Shown: piece after piece, positions 19,180-28,736 of the stretch
Layout of the letters: each line of letters opens with the position of its first letter
Numbering within the stretch: the stretch's first letter is position 1
Origin: an uncultured Luminiphilus sp.
GTDB taxonomy: Bacteria > Pseudomonadota > Gammaproteobacteria > Pseudomonadales > Halieaceae
Length of the DNA: 57,823 nucleotides
NCBI GenBank assembly: GCA_938084055.1
Contig: CALKDK010000052.1
Coordinates: 1-57,823 of the forward strand
Direction: 5' to 3'
Program-made: the position numbers and the translations under genes
The notes under the pieces: model-generated
What the model was told of the DNA's origin: nothing
The model's input: only the letters and a program-made list of their open reading frames with translations
Databases searched by the model: none

Positions 19180-19782
19180 CTACTGCTCAAGCTCGTAGGT
19201 AAATTTGTTTTGCACCCCCGCCACCTCAATCGGCTCGCCATCGACCACCCGGGGCTTGTACTTGAACTTTTCCGCCGCCTTTAACGACGCGCGCTCGAAA
19301 ATTCCCGATGGCTGGCAATCGACAGCCTGTGGATCCCGGATCGACCCGGTCTTTGTCACCGTGTATTCCACGATGCAGTAACCTGAAATGCCGCGAGTCT
19401 GTGCACGCCTTGGGTAAATTGGCGCAACCTTAACAATGGGCAGGTATTCGCCATCACCGGACGACATGCCCGACGCATTCAACTTCAAGGTAATTCCCGT
19501 GGCCGGCGCGTTGTTAACGACACCCATATCAATGTCACTGTCGAACTGAATGGGTTCCAAATCCGGCGGGGGCTCTTCTGGATCTTCCACCTTCTCGGGC
19601 AATACTTCTTTGAGATTGGTCTCGATCACCTTGTCAGGAACAACGATGTCGGCAATCTTTCGTGCCTTGGAGTCATCCTGCTTGAACTCACGATCAACCA
19701 GCGCCTGCATGATGTAAAACAAGCCTATGGCAACGGGTATCGCAAGCAAGCCGCCAACAATAACGCGTACTGAACTACCCAT
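19180..19782 (-). CDS. tonB: TonB energy transducer
   Basis: A 200-residue TonB. One N-terminal membrane helix (about residues 5-27) is followed by a Pro/Glu-rich linker (PEKVEDPEEPPPDLEP) and a C-terminal domain starting at YLPIVKVAPIYPRRAQTRGISGYCIVEYTVTKTGSI and ending KFTYELEQ, which fits the TonB_C fold. It carries proton-motive energy from the ExbB/ExbD complex to outer-membrane receptors. The short linker resembles TonB2-type proteins. It sits five bases after the second exbD gene. Confidence 0.9.
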   Translation of the reverse strand: MGSSVRVIVGGLLAIPVAIGLFYIMQALVDREFKQDDSKARKIADIVVPDKVIETNLKEVLPEKVEDPEEPPPDLEPIQFDSDIDMGVVNNAPATGITLKLNASGMSSGDGEYLPIVKVAPIYPRRAQTRGISGYCIVEYTVTKTGSIRDPQAVDCQPSGIFERASLKAAEKFKYKPRVVDGEPIEVAGVQNKFTYELEQ

Positions 19783-19787
19783 TCAAA

Positions 19788-20210
19788 TCAAGCCTCATCA
19801 TCTGTCGAGATACAGGGGGGCGCCGTCAGTATCGGACGTACAACATCAACAAGATCCTCGACAGCATATGCCGGGGTCTCCCGATCAACCTGTACCACTA
19901 TATTCGCCTGCGGAGCCTCTTTTTTCGCTGCCTCAGCCGTGCGCAGGGCCTTTTCCAGTGGCACCTTATTCTTGTTGTAATAAATGTCGCCGCGCTCATC
20001 AACCGCAAAAATTATGGTTCCCCGCACACAGGCCTCGGTCGTAGCCGCCTGGGGTTTAAAAATTTCTACGCCGGGCTCTTTCACAAAAGAAGAGGTGACG
20101 ATGAAGAAAATCAGCATGATGAAGACGACATCCAGCATCGGTGTCAGGTCAATTTGACTGCCCTCTTGCTGGGCTGCCCCCCCTCGGGAGGCCCGGTCAC
20201 GCATACTCAT
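19788..20210 (-). CDS. ExbD/TolR-type biopolymer transport protein (second copy)
   Basis: The 140-residue protein has a single N-terminal membrane helix with the essential Asp27 in DLTPMLDVVFIMLIFFIVTSSF, followed by a periplasmic domain (VQVDRETPAYAVEDLVDVV). ExbD couples proton flow to TonB motion. It is the second of two adjacent exbD genes and differs clearly from its neighbour in the periplasmic half, including a Cys (TTEACVRG) and an acidic tail (PPCISTDDEA). ATG codons at 20210 and 20204 are both possible starts. Confidence 0.9.
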   Translation of the reverse strand: MSMRDRASRGGAAQQEGSQIDLTPMLDVVFIMLIFFIVTSSFVKEPGVEIFKPQAATTEACVRGTIIFAVDERGDIYYNKNKVPLEKALRTAEAAKKEAPQANIVVQVDRETPAYAVEDLVDVVRPILTAPPCISTDDEA

Positions 20211-20220
20211 TGCCTACCCC

Positions 20221-20625
20221 TCACCGGCTACTGGCCCAGTTAACAATTCCCACCCCAGCCTCTCGGGCGGCATCGGCGACGTCAACAACTGTCCCTGCCT
20301 CAGCGCCTTTCTCAACTTTGACCGTTACAGGAGCCTCAGGATCCTCCGCGAGAAGCCGTTGGATATTGGCCCTGACAGCACGAACATCAACCCGCCTGTT
20401 TTCCATCCAGATCTGGTTATCTGCAGCAATCTCAACCACGATGCTAACCGAGTCTTCGGGGTTGGTTTGCTGGTTATCGTCGGGACGGTTGACTTCGATT
20501 CCCGCCTCCTTAATGAATGAGGCAACCACGATGAAGAAGATCAGCATGATGAAGACGACATCGAGCATGGGCGTCAGATCAATCTCGGCCCCGTCATTTT
20601 CTTGCTGTTTTGCAATTCTGCGCAT
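20221..20625 (-). CDS. ExbD/TolR-type biopolymer transport protein (first copy)
   Basis: The 134 residues contain the membrane helix with essential Asp22 in DLTPMLDVVFIMLIFFIVVASF, almost identical to the next gene in the helix but different outside it (VKVEKGAEAGTVVDVADAAREAG). It would form the proton-conducting complex with the upstream ExbB proteins in the inner membrane. Ten bases separate it from the second exbD and 27 from exbB. A tandem exbD pair may allow a mixed ExbD dimer; this is inference. Confidence 0.9.
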   Translation of the reverse strand: MRRIAKQQENDGAEIDLTPMLDVVFIMLIFFIVVASFIKEAGIEVNRPDDNQQTNPEDSVSIVVEIAADNQIWMENRRVDVRAVRANIQRLLAEDPEAPVTVKVEKGAEAGTVVDVADAAREAGVGIVNWASSR

Positions 20626-20652
20626 GACTAACTACTCCTCCTGAAGACAGAC

Positions 20653-21171
20653 TCAGTGGTCAGACGTAAGTTGATCTTCAAGGAACATCTGCTCGCGAAT
20701 GGCAACACGCTGCAGGTAGGTATTGGCGAAAAGGCCAGACAGTGCCGCAACCATACCCGCCATCGTCGGAATAGTTGACTTCTCAACGCCCCCCGCCATG
20801 GACTTGGCATCGCCACCGCCGGTAACCGCCATCACATTGAATACCTCGATCATTCCGGTCACGGTACCGAGCAGACCCAGCAGCGGGCACAGCGCCACGC
20901 AGGTAGTGATTACGTTCATATTGTTGTTGATCAGGTCGCGGCTGCTGGACAGCATCTTTTGGCGAATCTGTTTGGCATTCCAGGACTTCCGCTCCGGCCG
21001 TCCCTCCCAGATCGCTACCACTTTCGCACGGTCTTTGCGCCAGGACGCCGAGAAATACCACAGTCGCTCAAAAATCAGCGTCCACATGAAAAAGACCAGC
21101 AAAGCAATCAGCCAAAGGACGTTGCCGCCCTTGTCCATGAACGCGAGTATGACCTCAAAAACACCTGGCAT
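20653..21171 (-). CDS. exbB: ExbB/MotA/TolQ-type proton channel protein
   Basis: The 172-residue inner-membrane protein has three hydrophobic segments: VLWLIALLVFFMWTLIF near the N-terminus, then ITTCVALCPLLGLLGTVTGMIEVF and STIPTMAGMVAALSGLFAN. The GLLGTVTGM glycine motif is diagnostic of the ExbB/TolQ/MotA family. The frame is open upstream to 21252, but the ATG at 21171 with GGGGAG upstream starts the natural protein MPGVFEVILAF. It lies between the TtpC-like gene and the two exbD genes. Confidence 0.9.
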   Translation of the reverse strand: MPGVFEVILAFMDKGGNVLWLIALLVFFMWTLIFERLWYFSASWRKDRAKVVAIWEGRPERKSWNAKQIRQKMLSSSRDLINNNMNVITTCVALCPLLGLLGTVTGMIEVFNVMAVTGGGDAKSMAGGVEKSTIPTMAGMVAALSGLFANTYLQRVAIREQMFLEDQLTSDH

Positions 21172-21196
21172 GGAAAATCTCCCCTCTGCCGTCCGC

Positions 21197-22624
21197 TTAT
21201 CGGTTGTGCTCGCGCTCAGCGTGCTCGGCGACAATCCCGGTTGCCTGCTCATTTATTACGTGGATGATGCGCTGTGCGCGACCATTCACGATGGTATGCA
21301 GGAGCACTGTGGGGATGGCGACCAAAAGACCCAATACGGTGGTCACGAGGGCACTGGAGATGCCACCCGCCATGGCCTTGGGATCACCAGCACCAAAGAT
21401 GGTGATCGCCTGGAACGTAATGATCATACCCGTCACTGTACCCAGCAGACCCATCAACGGCGCCACCGCAGCAATGATCTTCAGTAGCGTCAGGCCTGCT
21501 TCCAGCTTGGGTGTTTCCCTGAGCACACCCTCGGACATCTTCAGTTCCAGAGTCTCAGGATCCATGTTGGGGCTGGCCTCGTGGATCTTCAATATGCGAC
21601 CAAGGGGGTTGTTTTCGTTCGCCTGGTTCGACTTGAGCTGGCTGGACACTTTGGCGCTAACCAATGTCAGCACCAGCACCCGGTAAATCGCCAGCAGAAA
21701 CGCAAAAGCACCGACAGCTGTGATCGCATATCCGACATAGCCACCCTGATGCCAACGCTCTTCCAGGGTCGGGCTGTCGATGATGGCAGCGAGAAATGAT
21801 CCTCCTGTGGGGCCGGTAGGATCGACACCAAACTGATGCAGTCCGGAGCTCGACCCAGCCAGGTTTGACGCCTGACCACCAAAGGCTCCGCCGGGCTGCC
21901 GGGGCAGCTCACTGAGCTTGCTGTTGGCATAGGACAGGTAGTTGCCGCTGGCATCTATCACGTTGAACGCACCGACACGGACCACCTCACGCTGACTCAA
22001 CTCACCGGACGGCGTGGCAACCTCAGCAGAAAATTTGGCGATTGACCCCTGCTCTTTAACCTCGCGCAACAGCTCATACCAAACGCGCTCAATCTCTTCA
22101 ACGCTGGGCAACTTGTCTGAGCCGCTCATCTTCGCGATCAGGGCTTTCAGGAAAACCTCGCGATCGGGATACTGGGAGGAGACAAGAGAGACATCCATCT
22201 GCGACGCCAAATCACCCGTAGCTGCAGTCAAATGTCCAAATAACTCCGACAGTGTGCCAAGACGCTCCTTCAGCTGCTCCTGCTTGGCAGCGATTAGCAG
22301 TTCATTATCTTCAAACTGCTTCTCAAGCCGCGCAGAGCGCCGCTCCTCGTTGGTACGCTCCTGCTCAGCACGGCGCAATTCGGCCGCCTGATTGGACTTA
22401 TCCTGGGTAAACCGCTGCTCACGAGCCGCGTTTTCACGGGAGGCTCGAGCACGCCCATCCTTGACCAGCCCAAGGAGCTGCTCAAGATTCTCAGCCGCAA
22501 CCTCCTGTGGCGTGGGCCCTGGCGGTACCGCGGGCGCTTCTCCCTGATCCTGTGCAAATGCACCGGTGGTGGCGAGTGCTCCGGCAATAACCAGAGCGGA
22601 TGCTTTAAAAAACTGGGCAGTCAT
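21197..22624 (-). CDS. TtpC-like protein: periplasmic coiled-coil region plus ExbB domain
   Basis: A 475-residue protein in two parts. The first half has a signal peptide (TTGAFAQ) and a long charged helical region (AAELRRAEQERTNEERRSAR) predicted as coiled coil in the periplasm. The second half, from about residue 285, is an ExbB/TolQ domain with VGYAITAVGAFAFLLAIYRV, IIAAVAPLMGLLGTVTGMI and SALVTTVLGLLVAIPTVLL. This architecture is that of TtpC, required for TonB2 function in Vibrio. It is one base from the DUF3450 gene and 25 from exbB, inside one operon. Confidence 0.87.
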   Translation of the reverse strand: MTAQFFKASALVIAGALATTGAFAQDQGEAPAVPPGPTPQEVAAENLEQLLGLVKDGRARASRENAAREQRFTQDKSNQAAELRRAEQERTNEERRSARLEKQFEDNELLIAAKQEQLKERLGTLSELFGHLTAATGDLASQMDVSLVSSQYPDREVFLKALIAKMSGSDKLPSVEEIERVWYELLREVKEQGSIAKFSAEVATPSGELSQREVVRVGAFNVIDASGNYLSYANSKLSELPRQPGGAFGGQASNLAGSSSGLHQFGVDPTGPTGGSFLAAIIDSPTLEERWHQGGYVGYAITAVGAFAFLLAIYRVLVLTLVSAKVSSQLKSNQANENNPLGRILKIHEASPNMDPETLELKMSEGVLRETPKLEAGLTLLKIIAAVAPLMGLLGTVTGMIITFQAITIFGAGDPKAMAGGISSALVTTVLGLLVAIPTVLLHTIVNGRAQRIIHVINEQATGIVAEHAEREHNR

Positions 22625-22625
22625 C

Positions 22626-23408
22626 TTAATTGGCCTCCGGCGCCGCTACCGGCATATTCAAAAGTTCGATAGTGGCTTGTTTCTTCGCTATGCGTACGCC
22701 TTTACGAACGGCGGCCGCGTAATCTCCTGCCGACAGTGGCTCCCATGACTGACTACCGGTATTCCAGGCGCCTGTCTCGGCACCATCGGTTGTCTGGTAG
22801 ACCAGGGATATTCTGCCTATGCGAAGGATGTCGACTTCCCGGGATGTGCCGTTGATTTCAATGGTATCGCTGTAAGATTCAATGCCACGGCCGTACTGTA
22901 GTTCGATAGAGTAGAGCTCCAGTACCTGACGAAATGCTTCAGCCGCTGTGACATCGGATCGGTCGAGGTTGTTGCGTACTGCCTCGATGTTGCCGAGACG
23001 TGTATCGAGGTCAAAAGGCATGTCAAGACTGATGAACTGCTCCAGTCCATCCAGCATCCGAGAGACCAGGGGCGGTATCTGTCGCTGGATGATCGCCGCC
23101 TCTGAGATCGAATTGTCGATATCTGAGATTCGGCGGTTCTGATTGGCAATTTGGCGCTCAAGGCGGGCGTTGTACACCTTGAGCCCGTCAACCTGCTTCA
23201 TGACCGTCTTGTAATCGGACAGTAAGTTCCGGGTCTCGTCGGCCAGACGATCGATCTTGGCCTGGGAGGTTTTTGCCTCGGCAGTTCGCGTGATGCCTAC
23301 ATCGAGGACCTCGTCAATGGATGCGGCGATGGACGAGGCTGCGGCACCCAGGGCGCCGCCAGCGACGCAGGCCGCGAGCAGAAACGTTTTGAATCGGTGC
23401 ATTGTCAT
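22626..23408 (-). CDS. DUF3450 protein, first gene of the TonB operon
   Basis: About 260 residues with a signal peptide (AAASSIAA) followed by a helical, coiled-coil region (TSQAKIDRLADETRNLLSDYKTVMKQVDGLKVYNARLERQIANQ, given in part) and a compact C-terminal part with RIGRISLVYQTTDG. It matches DUF3450, a periplasmic family found next to TtpC/ExbB genes; its molecular role is unknown, but genetic linkage points to TonB energising. I start at ATG 23408, ten bases after AGGAAG; another ATG lies two codons later. Upstream, TATAAATA at 23479-23486 could be part of the operon promoter. Confidence 0.83.
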   Translation of the reverse strand: MTMHRFKTFLLAACVAGGALGAAASSIAASIDEVLDVGITRTAEAKTSQAKIDRLADETRNLLSDYKTVMKQVDGLKVYNARLERQIANQNRRISDIDNSISEAAIIQRQIPPLVSRMLDGLEQFISLDMPFDLDTRLGNIEAVRNNLDRSDVTAAEAFRQVLELYSIELQYGRGIESYSDTIEINGTSREVDILRIGRISLVYQTTDGAETGAWNTGSQSWEPLSAGDYAAAVRKGVRIAKKQATIELLNMPVAAPEAN

Positions 23409-23612
23409 TGGATCGATACTTCCTCTCAGTGGGCAGTTGGCACCTCCAGCCATAAAGACCAGAGTGTTTAATCTCGAGTATTTATACGGCGCATAGCAAA
23501 GAGTTATAAGTTTTCTACTCCGCTTTCGCGCTCCAGAGCGTTGACTCTACCTGAGCCTACGCGACGAAATCAATTCGGATCGGTAACCCGCTTTACGATT
23601 GGGGAGCGAAGA

Positions 23613-24134
23613 TTAACCAGACCGCACCAATTCCACAACACTAAAATCATGGCTATTGTACTGTCCCGCAGGATGGCGCTGGCGGCTAACCTCATCCCAG
23701 TCGCGCAATTTTTCGAGATCAAAAACCGTATCTCCGGTGACACGGCCATGGACCTCCGTCAGCAGTACCCGGTCAGCAAAAGGCAGGCACAGGTTGTAAA
23801 TTTCGGCGCCGCCAACCACGCAAATGGCCGGTGCGTCATCGATAACGGCCTGCGCACCAGCCCTGTGCAGGGCCGCTTCAACGGTGACAAAAGTCTCGAC
23901 ACCCGGCGCCTGCCAGCCACTTTCCCGGGTGAGTACGAGGTTGGTCCTGCCCGGTAGGGGCCGACCCACTGACTCAAAGGTTTTACGACCCATCAGAACC
24001 GGGCAGCCCATGGTCGCCCGCTTGAAATGCTGAAGATCATCGGGTAAATCCCAGGGCAGAGCATTACCACGGCCTATAACCCCGTTCTCTGCAACAGCCA
24101 GCACGAGGACTACCGGGGCCTGATATTCAAACAT
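23613..24134 (-). CDS. folA: Dihydrofolate reductase
   Basis: A 173-residue cytoplasmic enzyme that reduces dihydrofolate to tetrahydrofolate with NADPH. The order VLVLAVAENGVIGRGNALPWDLPDDLQHFKR (in part), MGRKTFESVG, RTNLVLTRE, ICVVGGAEIYNL and LLTEVHGRVTGDTVFD shows the full family pattern, including the catalytic Asp in WDLPDDL. It overlaps the thyA stop by one base, so the two folate-cycle genes are translated together. Its downstream region faces the TonB operon promoter. Confidence 0.95.
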   Translation of the reverse strand: MFEYQAPVVLVLAVAENGVIGRGNALPWDLPDDLQHFKRATMGCPVLMGRKTFESVGRPLPGRTNLVLTRESGWQAPGVETFVTVEAALHRAGAQAVIDDAPAICVVGGAEIYNLCLPFADRVLLTEVHGRVTGDTVFDLEKLRDWDEVSRQRHPAGQYNSHDFSVVELVRSG

Positions 24135-24967
24135 CAGATGGCCACCGGCGCCGCGATATGAGCCTGTGGCGCATATCCCTCGAGGGAAAAATCCTCGTAA
24201 CGATAGTCAAAGAGGCTCTCGGGCCGCCTTAGAATCCTGAGTTCTGGTAGAGGCCCGGGGGTTCGCGACAGTTGAGTCTCCACCTGCTCCGTGTGATTGG
24301 CATAAATGTGGGCATCGCCCAGCGAGATCACGATATCGGCAACCTCCAGATCGGCCTGCTGGGCCAACATATGGGTCAGCAATGCCACCGAGGCAATATT
24401 GAAGGGCAAGCCAAGGAAAGTGTCACTGGACCGAATGAACAACAGTGCCGATAGCCTGCCGTCGACAACATAGAACTGATAGAGCAGGTGACAGGGAGGC
24501 AGCGCCATGCGCCCGGCCCTGACATTTTCCTGTGGAGACAGCGCTTCATCCGGCAGATATTCAACATTCCAGCCGTGAAAAAGAATGCGCCTGCTCTCAG
24601 GCCGGTTGCGAAGGCAGTCAAGTACATACGCGATTTGGTCCACAGCCTGCCCATCCCGGGTCGGCCACCGTCGCCACTGGGCGCCGTAAAGTGGGCCCAG
24701 GTCCCCGTCCTCGGTTGCCCACTCGTCCCAGATAGACACACCATGCTCCCGCAGCCAGGCGGTATTGGTGTCGCCGTTGAGAAACCAGATCAATTCATTG
24801 ACGACGCTTTTGAAATGTACTTTTTTGGTCGTTAACAAGGGAAAGCCCGCCCTCAAGTCGAAACGCAGCTGGCGACCGAATACGGAGCGTGTGCCTGTCC
24901 CCGTGCGATCGTCACGGCGGGTCCCGTTGTCGCGAATATCTGTCAGTAGGTCGAGGTAGGCACGCAT
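24134..24967 (-). CDS. thyA: Thymidylate synthase
   Basis: A 277-residue enzyme that methylates dUMP to dTMP using methylene-tetrahydrofolate. The catalytic Cys159 lies in [24 protein letters not shown] near the N-terminus, [14 protein letters not shown] and [18 protein letters not shown] are signature segments. It is slightly longer than the 264-residue E. coli enzyme owing to a short insertion near [20 protein letters not shown]. The product dihydrofolate is recycled by the adjacent folA. Confidence 0.96.
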   Translation of the reverse strand: MRAYLDLLTDIRDNGTRRDDRTGTGTRSVFGRQLRFDLRAGFPLLTTKKVHFKSVVNELIWFLNGDTNTAWLREHGVSIWDEWATEDGDLGPLYGAQWRRWPTRDGQAVDQIAYVLDCLRNRPESRRILFHGWNVEYLPDEALSPQENVRAGRMALPPCHLLYQFYVVDGRLSALLFIRSSDTFLGLPFNIASVALLTHMLAQQADLEVADIVISLGDAHIYANHTEQVETQLSRTPGPLPELRILRRPESLFDYRYEDFSLEGYAPQAHIAAPVAI

Positions 24968-24988
24968 GGCAATTCTCCCGGGTCTAGG

Positions 24989-25777
24989 TTACCGGCTCCG
25001 GCCCCGGTAGGCATAGCTGAGCAACCAGATGCCCAACAGGATCATGGGCACACACAGTATTTGGCCACGGGTCATCCACCCGAATGCCTGCAAACCGATA
25101 TGAGCATCAGGCTCCCTGAAGAACTCAGCGCTGAACCTGAGCACCCCGTAACCCAGCAGAAACAGCCCCGCTACCGACCAATCGGGTCGGGGGCGGCGAC
25201 TGAATATCCAAACAATGACGAAGAGCAGGCAGCCTTCCAGCAAAAACTGGTAGAGCTGGGAGGGATGCCGGGCCAGGCCGAGAGGGTCCCGCGGAAAAAC
25301 CATCGCCCAGGGCACGTCCGTAGGTCGCCCCCAGAGCTCCTGGCCAATAAAGTTTCCCAATCGACCCAGTGCAAGCCCGACAGGTGTGAGCGGCGCTACG
25401 AAATCAGCGACCGCAGCAAAGTCTATACTCTGGCGACGGCCGAACACCCACAGCGCCACGATGACACCCAACAACCCACCGTGGAATGCCATACCGCCCT
25501 CCCAGACTCGAAACACCCAAAGCGGATCATCCAGCCAGCGGTCAAGGCCATAGAACAGGGCGTACCCCAATCGCCCGCCGACGACGATGCCGATCGCGGC
25601 GTAAAAGATAAGATCGTCAACCTGGCTTCGAAGGATGGGTGAATCGGGGCGTGCTGCCCTGCGCGTCGCCAGCCACCAGGCGAAAAAAAGACCGCCCAAG
25701 TAAGTGAGCCCGTACCAATGAACCTTCAGGGGGCCCAGGCTTACAGCCACAGGATCGATGACCGGGTAGTCAATCAT
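24989..25777 (-). CDS. lgt: Prolipoprotein diacylglyceryl transferase
   Basis: The 262-residue inner-membrane enzyme adds diacylglycerol to the lipobox Cys of prolipoproteins, the first step in lipoprotein maturation. About seven hydrophobic segments are visible. The signature GRLGNFIGQELWGRPTDVPW with the conserved Arg and Asn, and the catalytic-region GGMAFHGGLLGV, are intact. It overlaps the ptsP stop by four bases and precedes thyA, the same order seen in pseudomonads. Confidence 0.95.
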   Translation of the reverse strand: MIDYPVIDPVAVSLGPLKVHWYGLTYLGGLFFAWWLATRRAARPDSPILRSQVDDLIFYAAIGIVVGGRLGYALFYGLDRWLDDPLWVFRVWEGGMAFHGGLLGVIVALWVFGRRQSIDFAAVADFVAPLTPVGLALGRLGNFIGQELWGRPTDVPWAMVFPRDPLGLARHPSQLYQFLLEGCLLFVIVWIFSRRPRPDWSVAGLFLLGYGVLRFSAEFFREPDAHIGLQAFGWMTRGQILCVPMILLGIWLLSYAYRGRSR

Positions 25778-28047
25778 TCCGTACGATCCTGACCCGGCCG
25801 GATATACCGCTCGAGACCGCGACGGCGAATCAGGCCGTCCAGCATCTCTGTGACCTGATCCACCGAATTTAAATCGGCCAATTGCGCCAGGGCCTCCTTC
25901 GCTTCATCAATAGAGACGGACTGCACGACTTTTTTTACCCTCGGCAAACTGGCTGCATTCATAGACAGCTGGTCAAAACCCATCGCCAGCAGCAGTGGCG
26001 TGGCGCGGGGGTCACCCGCCAGCTCCCCACAAATACTGACCGGGCAGGAGGCTCCCCGAGCATCCTCACAAATTTTAGCCAGGGCGCCCAGCACCGCCGG
26101 GTGCAGTCCGTGATACATATGAGCAACCCGGGCATTGGTGCGATCAACCGCCAGCAAATACTGCGTCAAGTCGTTGGATCCCACCGACAGAAAATCGAGA
26201 CGCCGAGCCAGGGAAGCTGTAAGCCAGACCGCTGAAGGCACCTCAATCATGGCGCCAATGGCAGGGAAACCTTGGCTGTAACCCTCGGCCAGCACCTCAT
26301 CATGGCAGCGACGAATCAACGCGAGGGACTCATCTACCTCCTCCATGGTCGAAATCATCGGCAGCAATATCCTCAGATTGCCCAGCCCTTCGTTCGCCTT
26401 CAGCATTGCCCTGATTTGGGCGAGGAAAATTTCGGGGTGATCCAGCGTCACCCTGACGCCCCGCCACCCCAGAAATGGATTGTCCTCTTCTATAGGAAAG
26501 TAGGGCAGGGATTTATCGCCGCCAATATCCAGGCTGCGCATGGTGACGGGAGAGGGTGCAAATACCTCGAGCTGCTCACGGTACAGTTGCCTCTGTTCCT
26601 CTTCACTGGGAAATTTATCCCGCAAGAGAAAGGCAACCTCGGTTCTGTAGAGCCCAACACCCTCAGCACCGCACTCAAGCGCCCTCGGCAGATCAGCGGC
26701 CAATCCCGTATTGACCCAAAGGGGGATGTGGTGCCCATCGAGGGTCTCGCTGGGCTCATCCCGAAGCACCACGAGCTCGCGGAAAAGCGCCAGGTCATCA
26801 TCCTGAAATTGCTGAAAACGTCGAAGCGCCTCCTCGGGAGGATTGATGTAAACCCTGCCATTATGGCCATCAACGACAAGGGTTCGGGACTCCAGGCGGT
26901 TATAGGGTAAATCAGAAGCGCCCATGACGGCGGGCACACCCATCCCACGGGCAACGATCGCCGCATGGCTATTGCTCGAGCCTCGCAGCGATACCACGCC
27001 AACCAGGTTTTCCCGCGGCACCTCCCCCAGCGCCGAGGCGGTAATCTCCTCGGCAACAAGGATGGTTTGCTCGGGCCACTCGCGCTGGCTCTGTGAATCG
27101 TCCTGCAGGTAGGTGAGCACCCGGGTACCCAAATCCCTTACGTCAACCGCGCGCTCCCGTAAATAGCTGTGCTCCATCCGCTCAAAGTGGCGGATGTGCT
27201 TGAGCAGCACCTGGCTCAGCGCGCCCTGTGCCCACTCCCCCCCTTTGATCAGCGAGGCCACCTCACCACCCAGCGTGGAGTCGTCAAGAATATTCAGATA
27301 GACGCCAAATAGTGCATGGTCCTCAGGGGATAATTCATCCTTCAAATTATCAGCGACAATCTCTATGTCATCCCGAACCCGCGATAAGGCCGCACGAAAA
27401 GAACGTAACTCAGCCTTGCGGTTGTCTGCTCGACGAGGTGGAACAGCGGCCAGATCCGCCGTTGGCGATACGAAAACACCATGACCGATGCCGATACCCG
27501 GCGACCCCGAAACCCCGACGATGCGCGTGATGCCCCGCGGGCTTCCCTCATTAAGTTCAGCGAGACCTGAAACCTCGGCGTGGGCAATAATGCCCGCCAG
27601 CTGGGCGGAAATGGTGATTAGAAAAGCCTCTTCGTCGTTGCTAAAGCGGCGGGCTTCTGCCTGCTGCACCACGAGGACCCCCAACAGGTCACGCTGGTGA
27701 ACAATAGGGGCCCCCAAAAAACTGGTGAAGCTTTCCTCTCCCAATCCCGGGACCAGCTGGAAACTGGGGTGAGCGCTGGCATCATCGAGGTTGAGCATTT
27801 CACCGCGCTCGGCAACCCAACCCACCAGACCCTCCCCGCGGCCCAGGGAGAATTCGCCGATCTTGCCCGGATTCAATCCCTCGTTGGCACGGAATACAAG
27901 CCGACCCGAGGCCCGGTCGGTGAGGTACACCGTACAGACATCGGTCGACATGGCACGTCGCACCTCAAACACAATAAGCGACAAGGCCTGCTCGAGGTCG
28001 TCGGCCTCGCTAACCGCCAGAACAATCTTACGCAGCGTCTCAATCAT
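25774..28047 (-). CDS. ptsP: Phosphoenolpyruvate-protein phosphotransferase EI-Ntr
   Basis: A 757-residue protein that starts the nitrogen-type PTS relay by moving phosphate from PEP to NPr. An N-terminal GAF domain (about residues 1-160) fits EI-Ntr and is absent from sugar-PTS EI. Then come the swivelling domain with the phosphorylated His at about residue 360 in [21 protein letters not shown] and the PEP-binding TIM barrel ([50 protein letters not shown]). Overlaps of four bases with rppH upstream and lgt downstream show tight coupling. Confidence 0.95.
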   Translation of the reverse strand: MIETLRKIVLAVSEADDLEQALSLIVFEVRRAMSTDVCTVYLTDRASGRLVFRANEGLNPGKIGEFSLGRGEGLVGWVAERGEMLNLDDASAHPSFQLVPGLGEESFTSFLGAPIVHQRDLLGVLVVQQAEARRFSNDEEAFLITISAQLAGIIAHAEVSGLAELNEGSPRGITRIVGVSGSPGIGIGHGVFVSPTADLAAVPPRRADNRKAELRSFRAALSRVRDDIEIVADNLKDELSPEDHALFGVYLNILDDSTLGGEVASLIKGGEWAQGALSQVLLKHIRHFERMEHSYLRERAVDVRDLGTRVLTYLQDDSQSQREWPEQTILVAEEITASALGEVPRENLVGVVSLRGSSNSHAAIVARGMGVPAVMGASDLPYNRLESRTLVVDGHNGRVYINPPEEALRRFQQFQDDDLALFRELVVLRDEPSETLDGHHIPLWVNTGLAADLPRALECGAEGVGLYRTEVAFLLRDKFPSEEEQRQLYREQLEVFAPSPVTMRSLDIGGDKSLPYFPIEEDNPFLGWRGVRVTLDHPEIFLAQIRAMLKANEGLGNLRILLPMISTMEEVDESLALIRRCHDEVLAEGYSQGFPAIGAMIEVPSAVWLTASLARRLDFLSVGSNDLTQYLLAVDRTNARVAHMYHGLHPAVLGALAKICEDARGASCPVSICGELAGDPRATPLLLAMGFDQLSMNAASLPRVKKVVQSVSIDEAKEALAQLADLNSVDQVTEMLDGLIRRRGLERYIRPGQDRTE

Positions 28048-28577
28048 CGCTTACCGTTCCGCCGCCCACGTCGTCGGCCGGGTATCAGGGCCGGTGCCAG
28101 TGCGGTGAGCGCCTGGCGATAAACGTCGCGTTTAAAATCGACGACCGCCGTCAACGGATACCAATAACTCACCCACCGCCAGTCATCAAACTCGGGCTTG
28201 GAATGGGCATCGAGTTGCACTGCCGCCTCACCCGCCGTCAGGCGCAGCAGGAACCAACGTTGCTTCTGGCCAACGCAGACCGGCTTCTCCCGGCGCCTGA
28301 CGTAGCGCTCTGGCAGGCGGTAGCGAAGCCACTCCCGGGTTTCTCCAAGCACCTGCACATGGTTTGGCTGCAGACCCACCTCCTCGTCCAGCTCCCGATA
28401 CATGGCCTGTTCGGGGGTCTCGCCGCCATGAATGCCACCCTGCGGGAATTGCCAGGAATCAAGACCACCGACACGACGACCCCACAGCACCCGGCCCTCT
28501 TCACTGGCGACGACAATACCCACGTTGGGACGGAATCCCTGCTTGTCTATGACACGCTCTTTGCCAGAACCGGCCAA
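28044..28577 (-). CDS. rppH: RNA pyrophosphohydrolase
   Basis: A Nudix hydrolase that removes pyrophosphate from the 5' triphosphate of mRNA to trigger decay. The core is [49 protein letters not shown] (Nudix box, quoted in part) and the late [12 protein letters not shown]. There is no ATG near the usual start. A TTG at 28577 lies seven bases after AGGAG and gives 177 residues, close to the E. coli length of 176. Upstream in-frame starts at 28643 and 28649 would add a non-conserved stretch. Confidence 0.9.
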   Translation of the reverse strand: MAGSGKERVIDKQGFRPNVGIVVASEEGRVLWGRRVGGLDSWQFPQGGIHGGETPEQAMYRELDEEVGLQPNHVQVLGETREWLRYRLPERYVRRREKPVCVGQKQRWFLLRLTAGEAAVQLDAHSKPEFDDWRWVSYWYPLTAVVDFKRDVYRQALTALAPALIPGRRRGRRNGKR

Positions 28578-28736
28578 TCCATTGCTCCTGTCACTGATGG
28601 TTTCGGGGCGTGCGTGCGCTGCGGCAACGACACCCCGGTTCATTTGCATTTGTGGGACCCTGTCGATGCCGATATTCTTTCACAATCTCCGTGGCCAAGT
28701 CTGCGCCACACAAGAATTATCAGAAATGGGGCTCAA

